From: Anaerolinea sp.
GTDB lineage: Bacteria; Chloroflexota; Anaerolineae; Anaerolineales; Villigracilaceae
Direction: 5' to 3'
Assembly: GCA_020720965.1 (NCBI GenBank)
Contig: DYNS01000204.1
Location: 1-5,663, forward strand
Length of the DNA: 5,663 nt
In this document: positions 1 to 5,663 of the stretch, in pieces
How the letters are laid out: each line of letters opens with the position of its first letter
Position numbering within the stretch: position 1 is the first letter of the stretch
The notes under the pieces: generated by a model
The model's input: the letters and a program-made list of their open reading frames with translations, nothing else
Told to the model about the DNA's origin: nothing
The model's database searches: none
Position numbers and translations under genes: made by a program

Positions 1-111
1 ACCCTGCCAGAAGTCGCCGTCTCCTTTGGCATTGTCGCCGCCGGGGTGCTGGCTTTCAACCTGGCAGCCAAATACCTGCCCCTCTTCGAGCACGCCGAAC
101 ACGCCTCATAA
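1..111 (+). CDS. C-terminal end of an NrfD/HybB-like membrane subunit (partial)
   Basis: The first reading frame is open from the window edge to a TAA at 109-111 and gives 36 residues. They begin LPEVAVSFG, continue as a hydrophobic stretch of about 20 residues that looks like a final transmembrane helix, and end with YLPLFEHAEHAS. A motif of the type P-E-hydrophobic-G before a last helix that closes in Y-LP-F resembles, from memory, the C-termini of NrfD/PsrC/HybB proteins, which exchange electrons between quinones and periplasmic iron-sulphur or haem partners. The multihaem cytochrome 77 bases downstream on the same strand supports this reading. The start and most of the protein lie outside the window, so it could be another polytopic membrane protein. 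I am confident that it is coding and moderately confident of the family. Confidence 0.6.
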   Translation, partial: TLPEVAVSFGIVAAGVLAFNLAAKYLPLFEHAEHAS

Positions 112-188
112 CCGCATCGGTTTTGCCATCAGCGGGTTGCCCAGAAGCGTTAAAATCTGTGCAGCCCGCTTTTCTATTCTTCCTCTCC

Positions 189-1412
189 ATGATGAAAAAA
201 AACCTCCCGCCCCTGCTTGCCTCCGTTTTTTTGCTTCTTGCCCTTGCCTTTGCCTGGCATCAAGAGCAGACCGCCCCCTCGCCGGTTGCCCTGACCCCCA
301 GCCTCACCGGGCAGACCGAATATTGCCTCACCTGTCACGCCGACCTGCCTTCCATCAGCCCCTCGCATCCGGTGGAAGTCTTTGGCTGCGTGGTTTGTCA
401 TGGCGGCGAGCCGCTGGCATTGCAGCAAGACGCCGCGCACCGGGGGCTGCGCGGGGGTGCGAACCCCTCCGATTTGACGGTGGCAGAGCAGTCGTGCGGT
501 GGCAGCGCCTGTCACAGCGGGGAGGCTGCCGGGGGGCGTGACCATCTTCAGCGGGTGCAAACCAGCATCCAATCCACTTACACCGGGGCAATTACCAGTG
601 TGCGTTACACCTTTGGGGCGCAGGATAGCCTTCAACCCTTGTTTGGGACGACCGAACAGGTCGATTCTATCTCCCGCACGGGCATTACCCGCCTGCAAGC
701 CTTTGACCCCGCCGCCGAGTTAAACCCCCAACTGCAAAAATTTTCCCAAAATTGCCTTTCCTGCCACCTAAACGCCGCCCCGCCCCCCGGCGCGGACTAT
801 GCCCGCGAGACGGGTTGCGCTGCCTGTCACTCCCCCGCCGGGGAACGCCACACCCTTACAACCGCCATCCCCTACACCCAATGCAATGCCTGCCATAATC
901 GCGGCAATTACGACCTGCGGACGATGACCTTTATTCCGCGTAGCGACCAGCCCGTCACCCGCCTGGAAGCCTACTATCAGCCGATTGCCCAGTTTACCCA
1001 ATGCGAATACACCCTGGATTGTATAGACTGCCATACCCGCGCCGAGGCAATGGGCGATGGCGACCTGCACGCCGACCAGGCGAGCGTTCAATATGTGCAG
1101 TGCAAAACCTGTCATGGCACTCTGGAGGAATTGCCCCTGACCAAAACGCTCACCGACCCCAACGACCTGGCGTTTAGAATGGATTTTCTCAACCCGGTGA
1201 TGAACCTGAAACCCGGCGATACCATCCTCGTTACCGAGCAGGGCGAACCGCTTTGGAATACCCGCCAACTGCCAGACGGAACTTTTGAGATGGTGGGCAA
1301 AGCCAACAAGCAATACTTCACTTTTCGCCCGGTGATGGGAACCGCCTGCCAGCAAAACCCCACCCAACAAGAATCGCAGTATTGCCATCAGTGTCACGCT
1401 TTACAAAAATGA
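189..1412 (+). CDS. Exported nonahaem c-type cytochrome
   Basis: This 407-residue protein probably carries electrons outside the cytoplasmic membrane. Eight CXXCH haem c sites start at C46, C67, C189, C210, C232, C278, C305 and C399, and a ninth is CX4CH at C103-H109, a variant known from cytochrome c3 proteins. The N-terminus has KK at 3-4 and then a hydrophobic run at about 6-22, so it is a Sec signal or an uncleaved anchor; AFA before W23 could be a cleavage site. There is no lipobox cysteine. Haem-free stretches span 110-188 and 310-398. No CXXCK site is present, so it does not match the catalytic haem of NrfA, octahaem nitrite reductase or tetrathionate reductase. I chose ATG 189 because it places the lysines just before the hydrophobic core; ATG 192 is equally possible, and GTG 159 or TTG 123 would add an ill-fitting extension. 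No clear Shine-Dalgarno precedes it. It probably shares an operon with the membrane subunit upstream. The specific family and substrate are unknown to me. Confidence 0.9.
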   Translation: MMKKNLPPLLASVFLLLALAFAWHQEQTAPSPVALTPSLTGQTEYCLTCHADLPSISPSHPVEVFGCVVCHGGEPLALQQDAAHRGLRGGANPSDLTVAEQSCGGSACHSGEAAGGRDHLQRVQTSIQSTYTGAITSVRYTFGAQDSLQPLFGTTEQVDSISRTGITRLQAFDPAAELNPQLQKFSQNCLSCHLNAAPPPGADYARETGCAACHSPAGERHTLTTAIPYTQCNACHNRGNYDLRTMTFIPRSDQPVTRLEAYYQPIAQFTQCEYTLDCIDCHTRAEAMGDGDLHADQASVQYVQCKTCHGTLEELPLTKTLTDPNDLAFRMDFLNPVMNLKPGDTILVTEQGEPLWNTRQLPDGTFEMVGKANKQYFTFRPVMGTACQQNPTQQESQYCHQCHALQK

Positions 1413-1422
1413 TGCCCTAAAG

Positions 1423-1436
1423 TTGTATGGTTACAA
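1423..1436. repeat. Small perfect inverted repeat over the -35 region
   Basis: TTGTA at 1423-1427 and TACAA at 1432-1436 are perfect reverse complements separated by four bases. The repeat overlaps the -35 candidate, so it could be a half-site pair for a regulator. It is only five base pairs per arm and A+T-rich, and it has no T-run behind it, so it is unlikely to be a terminator and may be chance. Confidence 0.25.
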
Positions 1437-1457
1437 ACCCCAAAAATCCGCTATGAT
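1430..1457 (+). promoter_or_regulatory. Candidate sigma70-type promoter for the kinase operon
   Basis: The -10 candidate TATGAT lies at 1452-1457 and matches five of six consensus bases. A -35 candidate GTTACA lies at 1430-1435 and matches four of six, with a 16-base spacer. Transcription would start near 1464, giving a leader of about 40 bases before the kinase ATG. The site sits in the only sizeable gap on the + strand between the redox and signalling genes, which suggests that the kinase operon can be transcribed on its own. The prediction rests on motif matches alone, and read-through from the cytochrome gene is also possible because I see no terminator. Confidence 0.4.
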
Positions 1458-1484
1458 GTAAGCAAGAGGCAAACATTCTCAGAT

Positions 1485-1490
1485 GGAGAG
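1485..1490 (+). promoter_or_regulatory. Ribosome binding site of the histidine kinase
   Basis: GGAGAG lies 12 bases upstream of ATG 1503 in a purine-rich stretch that continues as AAAAGAAG. The spacing is longer than the usual 5-9 bases. No other in-frame ATG is nearby, and the protein from 1503 begins with a helical segment leading into the first PAS domain, so the start is still the best available. Confidence 0.5.
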
Positions 1491-1502
1491 AAAAGAAGCC
1501 CT

Positions 1503-4085
1503 ATGACCAATCACAGCGACACCCCAACCGAAGTGGAGCAATTGCGGCAGGAACTGAAGGCAAGCCGCGCCACGCTTGCCATTTACGAGCGCATGTTGCA
1601 AGAGAGCAGCGGACGTTTTCATCGCCTGTTTGAGACAATGGCGGAGGGGGTTGTATATCAGGACACAGACGGCTATGTCACCCTCGCAAACCCCAGAGCG
1701 GAGGAAATTTTGGGGCTAACCCTGGATGAAATGCGAGGGCGCACCTCCTCCGACCCGCGTTGGCGTGCCATCCGCGAAGACGGCTCTCCCTTCCCCGGCG
1801 AAGAACACCCGGCAATGCTCGCCCTGCGGACGGGCAAACCGGTGAACAACGTGGTGATAGGCGTGTACGACCCCCGCGCCCAAATGACCCGCTGGCTCAA
1901 CGTCAATGCCGTGCCGCTTTTTGCGGGCGGACAAGCCCCCAGCCAAGCCTATGCCACCTTTAGAGACATTACCCGTGAGAAAAATGATGAACTTCTGAGC
2001 CAAAAACGCCTGGAACTGATGGAATACACCCTCAGCCACTCTTACCCCGAACTGATACGAAAATCCATCGAATGTTTGGCGGACATTTCTTATAGCCCCA
2101 TTGGTTTTTTTCACAAAGTTACCAACAAAGGTCAATCCGTGCGTTTGATGGCATGTACGGGCGAGGCTTTCTGTAAATCCTGCACCATCCCTTCCGAAGA
2201 TATTTCCCCAGGATATCCCCTTCAAAAAGCCGGAATTTTGGCAGATGCTGCCCGCCTGTGCAAACCTCTCCTTTATAACGACTCCCCCAACGCCCCAGAC
2301 CGAAAAGGCTTATCCCCAGGACATCCCTCTCTTAACCGGGAAATGATACTTCCCATCCTGCGGGGCGGGCAGGTTGTTGCCCTTGCCGGAGTCGCCAACA
2401 AACCAGAAACCTACTCCGAAGCCGACCTGCACCTCGCCGCCCGCTTCGCGGACTTCCTGTGGGATATTCTGGAGCGCAAACAATCCGAAGATGCCTTGCG
2501 CGAGAGCGAAGAAAAACACCGGCGGCTGGCAGATGCCCTCAAAACTGCCCAGCAGGAGCTGCTGGACCTCAACCGAACCCTGGAACAGCGCATTCAACAA
2601 CGCGCCGCCCAAGTGCAAGACCTGTACGATAACGCCCCCTGTGGCTATCACTCGCTGGATGTAGACGGAAACTACGTCATGGTCAACCAAACCGAAGCCA
2701 ATTGGCTCGGCTACACCCGCGAAGAACTGCTGGACCGCCCCTTTGCCAGTTTGCTCAGCCCCCAAAGCCTTGCCGTCTTTGAACGTAATTTTTCCGACTT
2801 CAAAAAATACGGCTACATCAAAGACCTGGAGTTTGACCTGCTGCGCCGGGACGGAAGCATCCTGCCTACCCTCTTTAGCGCAACCGCCATCTACGATAGC
2901 GAAAGACGCTACGTAATGAGCCGCTCCACCCTCTTTGACAACTCTCAGCGCAAAAGAGCCGAAGACGCTCTGCGCGAGAGCGAAGCCCAAAACCGCCTGC
3001 TCTTTGAAGAAGCCCCGGATGCCATCCTGCTCATCGAACCCTCCGGCGCTCTCGCCCGCTCCAACCGCGCCTACGAAACTCTCACCGGCATCCCTGGTGC
3101 CGAAATGTCTGGCAAGACCGCCCTGGAATTGGGCATCATCTCACCCGAAGTGGAAGAAACCCTGCGCCAGAGAGTCTTGCACGCCCTGCAAACCCAGGAA
3201 AACTTCATCCGCGCCGAATACGACATCCGTCATCGGGACGGAAGCCTGCGCCAGGTGGAAAGCCGCATCTTCATTCTCTACATCCAGGGGCAGCCCAAAG
3301 TCCTCGTCACCACCCGCGATATTTCCCTGCACAAACAAACCCAGGAAATCCTCCGCCGCGCCAACGAAGAAATGGAACGCGCCCTGCGCGTAAAAGACGA
3401 ATTTTTGGCAAGCGTCAGCCACGAACTTCGCACCCCCCTTACCGGCATTTTAGGGCTTTCCGAGGTCCTCCTCCGCGACACCTACGGCGACCTGAGCGAA
3501 AAGCAACGCACCGCCCTGCAAAACATAGAGAAAAGCGGAAAACAACTGCAACAACTCATCACCGACATTCTCGACCTTTCCAAATTGGAAGCCGGAAGAT
3601 TTGACCTGCGCCCCGAACCCTGCTCCGTTGCAGAGGTCTGCCAGGAAAGCCTGAAAGCGATAACCCCGTTGGCGCAAGGCAAACGCCAAACCCTGCAATT
3701 CTCCCCGCCTCCGGGTAAACTCCTCCTTTCTGCCGACCGGCGGCGGCTGAAGCAAATGCTCGTTCACCTCCTTAGCAACGCCGTCAAATTTACGCCCCAG
3801 GGCGGGCAGCTTGGCATGGATGTGGAATGGATTCCAGCCGAAAACCTTGTTATCATCACTGTATGGGACAAAGGCAAAGGAATCGCCCCAGAAAACCTCC
3901 CCCGTCTCTTTAAACCCTTCGTCCAGCTCGATTCCAGCCTTGCCCGTCAGCATGGCGGCGCAGGTTTGGGTCTTGCCCTGGTGAAGAAGATGGCAGAACT
4001 ACACGGTGGCTCCGTCCGGGTGCAAAGCGCCCCTGGTGAAGGCAGCCAATTCAGCATCCTGTTACCCTGCCCCAAGGATGGATGA
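1503..4085 (+). CDS. Soluble PAS-GAF-PAS-PAS sensor histidine kinase
   Basis: This 860-residue protein has no transmembrane segment and should sense a cytoplasmic signal, then pass phosphate to a response regulator. A short N-terminal helix (about 10-36) is followed by PAS1 (about 38-159, ending FRDITRE), a GAF domain of the GAF_2 type (about 181-322), a coiled coil (about 324-372), PAS2 (about 373-481, with DLYDNAPCGYHSLD), PAS3 (about 497-607) and the kinase core. The HisKA domain carries the phosphoacceptor H640 in SHELRTP. The ATPase domain shows the N box with N759, the G1 box DKGKG at 789-793, the F box LFKPF at 802-806 and the G2 box GGAGLGL at 818-824, so it looks fully active. There is no receiver domain. 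Five cysteines (C191, C218, C224, C227, C253) lie in the GAF domain. The 3' end overlaps the next gene in an ATGA junction, which makes that receiver/HD-GYP protein the likely partner. The ligand of each sensor domain cannot be read from the sequence. Confidence 0.95.
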   Translation: MTNHSDTPTEVEQLRQELKASRATLAIYERMLQESSGRFHRLFETMAEGVVYQDTDGYVTLANPRAEEILGLTLDEMRGRTSSDPRWRAIREDGSPFPGEEHPAMLALRTGKPVNNVVIGVYDPRAQMTRWLNVNAVPLFAGGQAPSQAYATFRDITREKNDELLSQKRLELMEYTLSHSYPELIRKSIECLADISYSPIGFFHKVTNKGQSVRLMACTGEAFCKSCTIPSEDISPGYPLQKAGILADAARLCKPLLYNDSPNAPDRKGLSPGHPSLNREMILPILRGGQVVALAGVANKPETYSEADLHLAARFADFLWDILERKQSEDALRESEEKHRRLADALKTAQQELLDLNRTLEQRIQQRAAQVQDLYDNAPCGYHSLDVDGNYVMVNQTEANWLGYTREELLDRPFASLLSPQSLAVFERNFSDFKKYGYIKDLEFDLLRRDGSILPTLFSATAIYDSERRYVMSRSTLFDNSQRKRAEDALRESEAQNRLLFEEAPDAILLIEPSGALARSNRAYETLTGIPGAEMSGKTALELGIISPEVEETLRQRVLHALQTQENFIRAEYDIRHRDGSLRQVESRIFILYIQGQPKVLVTTRDISLHKQTQEILRRANEEMERALRVKDEFLASVSHELRTPLTGILGLSEVLLRDTYGDLSEKQRTALQNIEKSGKQLQQLITDILDLSKLEAGRFDLRPEPCSVAEVCQESLKAITPLAQGKRQTLQFSPPPGKLLLSADRRRLKQMLVHLLSNAVKFTPQGGQLGMDVEWIPAENLVIITVWDKGKGIAPENLPRLFKPFVQLDSSLARQHGGAGLGLALVKKMAELHGGSVRVQSAPGEGSQFSILLPCPKDG
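2475..2511 (+). repeat. Linker repeat, copy 1 (between GAF and coiled coil)
   Basis: This 37-base stretch encodes RKQSEDALRESE (residues 325-336) and recurs at 2949-2985, exactly 474 bases (158 codons) downstream in the same frame. The last 15 bases are identical in both copies. It marks a helical linker that joins sensor modules and points to assembly of the kinase by duplication or shuffling of domains. Confidence 0.75.
2949..2985 (+). repeat. Linker repeat, copy 2 (between PAS2 and PAS3)
   Basis: This copy encodes RKRAEDALRESE (residues 483-494). Ten of twelve residues match the first copy, and most base differences fall at synonymous third positions or in the two changed codons. It connects PAS2 to PAS3 as a short signalling helix. 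Confidence 0.75.
4074..4078 (+). promoter_or_regulatory. Ribosome binding site that decides the regulator start
   Basis: AAGGA lies 9 bases before ATG 4088 but only 3 bases before the overlapping ATG 4082. The normal spacing therefore favours 4088 as the main start. The site lies within the last codons of the kinase gene, which fits translational coupling. Confidence 0.6.
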
Positions 4086-4087
4086 CC

Positions 4088-5113
4088 ATGACCGAACAAG
4101 CCAAAGTTCTTATTATTGACGATGAACCCATTGCCCGCATTACTTTGGAAGCCCTGCTCTCTGCCGAAGATTACCAACTCCACTTTGCAGAAGACGGCAT
4201 GGAAGGGCTTGCTCTCGTTGCCAACCTCCGCCCGGATGTTGTGCTTTTGGACGTAATGATGCCGGGAATGAACGGTTTCGATGTCTGCCGTGCCATTCGC
4301 GTAATGGAAATGGTGAGCGAAGTCCCCATTCTCCTCATCACCGCCCTGGACGACCGCGAATCGCGCCTGGAAGGTTTACGTGCCGGAGCCGATGACTTTA
4401 TCTCCAAACCTTTCGACAGCATCGAACTCATGGCGCGGCTGCATGGCATTGTGCGCCTCAACCGCTACCGCCGTATTGCGGAGCAGCGCCGCCTGCTGGA
4501 GAATCTGCACCAGGAACTGCTTCTCTCCTACGATAAAACCATCGAAGGCTGGTCCCGCGCCCTGGATTTGCGGGACAAGGAAACCGAAGGTCACTCTCTG
4601 CGCGTAACCGAGATGACGGTAGAACTTGCCCGCCTGGCGGGCATGGACTCGGAGACTCTTCGTCATATTTGGCGTGGCGCTCTCTTGCATGATATTGGCA
4701 AATTGGGAATTACCGATGCCATTTTGCACAAACCAGACCAACTCACCCCGCAGGAATGGGATATTATGCGCCTGCACCCCGTTTACGCTTACGAATGGCT
4801 TTCCCAAATCCCTTACCTGCGCCCCGCACTGGATATTCCCTACTGTCACCATGAGAAATGGGATGGAAGCGGCTATCCACGCGGCTTAAAAGGGGAGGAA
4901 ATTCCCCTACCCGCCCGCCTGTTCGCCGTTGTGGATGTGTGGGATGCTCTAACCTCTAACCGCCCCTACCGCGAGGCGATGCCGCCCGAAGAAGCCTACC
5001 GGTACATTCTCTCTCAATCGGGCAGTCATTTCGACCCGCAGGTTGTCCTCATCTTCAGCCGGTATCTCACTCTGGCAGGGAAACTGCCCCAAGCGGTGCT
5101 GGCAGGCGAATGA
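4088..5113 (+). CDS. Response regulator with HD-GYP cyclic-di-GMP phosphodiesterase domain (RpfG type)
   Basis: This 341-residue cytoplasmic protein joins a receiver to an HD-GYP output domain, the family that hydrolyses cyclic-di-GMP. The receiver (about 5-120) has the acidic pair D11-D12, phosphoacceptor D55 in LLDVMMPG, T85 and K107 in SKPF, so all key residues are present. A helical linker (about 121-160) leads to the HD-GYP domain (about 160-325). Its metal and catalytic residues are complete: H169, HD at 201-202 within LLHDIGK, H230, HH at 254-255, the signature HHEKWDGSGYP at 254-264, and D283 in DVWDALT. I prefer ATG 4088 to 4082 because of the Shine-Dalgarno spacing; 4082 would add two residues (MT) and overlap the kinase stop. 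It has no DNA-binding domain, so the output is second-messenger turnover. The kinase immediately upstream is the expected phosphodonor. Its 3' end overlaps the opposing kinase gene by 47 bases. Confidence 0.95.
   Translation: MTEQAKVLIIDDEPIARITLEALLSAEDYQLHFAEDGMEGLALVANLRPDVVLLDVMMPGMNGFDVCRAIRVMEMVSEVPILLITALDDRESRLEGLRAGADDFISKPFDSIELMARLHGIVRLNRYRRIAEQRRLLENLHQELLLSYDKTIEGWSRALDLRDKETEGHSLRVTEMTVELARLAGMDSETLRHIWRGALLHDIGKLGITDAILHKPDQLTPQEWDIMRLHPVYAYEWLSQIPYLRPALDIPYCHHEKWDGSGYPRGLKGEEIPLPARLFAVVDVWDALTSNRPYREAMPPEEAYRYILSQSGSHFDPQVVLIFSRYLTLAGKLPQAVLAGE
5067..5113. other. 47-base tail-to-tail gene overlap
   Basis: The last 15 codons and stop of the HD-GYP regulator (+) share these bases with the last 15 codons and stop of the second kinase (-). 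Both frames end in normal stops, and both conserved domains are complete before the overlap. No bidirectional terminator is visible here, so the two transcripts probably run into each other. Confidence 0.85.
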
Positions 5114-5663
5114 GCAGGGCGCTGCCCTTGCCGGGTTGGCTTTGCATGGCGATTTGCCCGCCCATGTTCTCCGTCAGCGATTGGGCAATGGGCAAGCCAA
5201 GCCCAAACCCTGGCAGGGTAAGGCTCTCCTCGCCACGATAAAACCTGTCGAAGAGGTGGGCAAGCTTTTCGGGGGGGATTCCCTCTCCAGAGTCCTGCAC
5301 CTTTATTTCCACGAACCCGGCTTCGGCTTGGGTCAAAATTTCCACATCGCCGGGGGTATGCTTGAGGGCGTTATCCAACCCGATGAGTAGAATCTGCTTC
5401 AGGGCATCTCTATCTGCCCAAACCCGCAGGTTGGGGGCAGCCTGCAAGCGAATTTGCCTTTCTGGTGCAAGTTGGCGTGCCTGACGGGTTACTTCCTCTA
5501 ACAGGGGCGGCAGGGATAGGGCTTCGGGGGTGAGGCTGCGCCCGGCATCCGCCCTTGCCAGGATGAGCAGGTCGTTCACCAGGCGGATGAGTCGGTCGCT
5601 TTCTTCGGTCATGTCTTTCAGAATATCGGTCTGGTCTTCGGGGGGCAGGGCGGGTTTGCGCCC
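5067..5663 (-). CDS. C-terminal part of a second sensor histidine kinase (5' end outside the window)
   Basis: The frame is open from the right edge to a TGA at 5067-5069 and gives 198 visible residues. The first 40 or so (with ESDRLIRLVNDLLILARADAG at about 21-41) form the second helix of a HisKA dimerisation domain; the phosphoacceptor histidine lies beyond the edge. The ATPase domain follows, with the N box at N98 (LDNALKHTP), the G1 box DSGEGIP at 124-130, the F box LFDRFYRG at 137-144 and the G2 box GFGLGLPIA at 152-160. An internal ATG at 5612 is not the real start because coding continues upstream of it. The layout resembles EnvZ/PhoR-type kinases, which usually sit in the membrane and pair with an OmpR-type regulator; that partner would be upstream, to the right of this window. 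The final 15 residues, beyond the ATPase fold, are encoded in the overlap with the HD-GYP gene. Confidence 0.92.
   Translation of the reverse strand, partial: GRKPALPPEDQTDILKDMTEESDRLIRLVNDLLILARADAGRSLTPEALSLPPLLEEVTRQARQLAPERQIRLQAAPNLRVWADRDALKQILLIGLDNALKHTPGDVEILTQAEAGFVEIKVQDSGEGIPPEKLAHLFDRFYRGEESLTLPGFGLGLPIAQSLTENMGGQIAMQSQPGKGSALLIRLPAPLGAVSLPE

Noticed and set aside
123..156. Promoter in the gap before the cytochrome (TTGCCA or TTGCCC with TAAAAT at 151-156)
   Set aside because: The spacers are 22 and 8 bases, both far from the usual 16-18, so no sound promoter can be called and operon transcription from upstream is more likely.
123..188. Upstream TTG (123) and GTG (159) starts for the cytochrome
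   Set aside because: They place extra residues, partly hydrophobic, before the lysine pair and signal-like core, and neither has a convincing Shine-Dalgarno; ATG 189 or 192 gives a normal export signal.
174..698. Long open frames on the opposite strand of the cytochrome and the kinases
   Set aside because: They lie opposite genes with clear domain motifs, show no recognisable domains of their own, and are typical of antisense shadows in sequence of this composition.
755..1115. Catalytic CXXCK haem site as in nitrite or tetrathionate reductases
   Set aside because: CKTCH at 305-309 has lysine at an X position but still ends in histidine; no CXXCK motif exists in the protein.
1413..1451. Rho-independent terminator after the cytochrome gene
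   Set aside because: The only hairpin is a five-base-pair A+T-rich stem with no following T-run.
5114..5390. A + strand open frame running past the end of the HD-GYP gene
   Set aside because: It lies opposite the ATPase domain of the second kinase, whose N, G1, F and G2 boxes show that the minus strand is the coding one.

Overview
This window is a bacterial stretch with a redox part and a signalling part. Gene density is high, G+C is moderate to fairly high (estimated by eye), and there are no RNA genes, mobile elements or CRISPR arrays. No sequence marker fixes the lineage. The mix of an NrfD/HybB-like membrane subunit, a multihaem cytochrome, PAS/GAF kinases and an HD-GYP regulator, with a weak or absent Shine-Dalgarno at the cytochrome start, would fit an environmental respiratory bacterium. 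Chloroflexota is my guess, at low confidence.

Region 1 (1-1412, + strand) is the redox part. It opens with the last 36 residues of an integral membrane protein resembling the C-terminus of NrfD/PsrC/HybB quinol-interacting subunits. After 77 bases comes an exported cytochrome of about 407 residues with nine haem c sites: eight CXXCH and one CX4CH. These two genes are probably the tail of an operon for a membrane-bound electron-transfer complex whose other subunits lie upstream of the window.

Region 2 (1413-1502) is a 90-base gap with a plausible sigma70-type promoter, a small inverted repeat over its -35 region, and a purine-rich ribosome binding site.

Region 3 (1503-5113, + strand) is a two-gene signalling operon. 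The first gene is a soluble 860-residue hybrid-sensor-like histidine kinase without a receiver (PAS-GAF-PAS-PAS-HisKA-HATPase). It is joined by a stop/start overlap to a response regulator made of a receiver domain and an HD-GYP cyclic-di-GMP phosphodiesterase domain. The straightforward reading is that the kinase senses an internal signal, perhaps redox or metabolic given its neighbours, and phosphorylates the regulator to change cyclic-di-GMP breakdown.

Region 4 (5067-5663, - strand) is the C-terminal part of a second, unrelated histidine kinase that runs off the right edge. Its last 15 codons and stop overlap the 3' end of the HD-GYP gene tail-to-tail by 47 bases.

I found no clearly unprecedented system. 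The points most worth checking are the haem-ligand shortfall in the nonahaem cytochrome, the cysteine cluster in the kinase GAF domain, and a possible link between the redox module and cyclic-di-GMP turnover.
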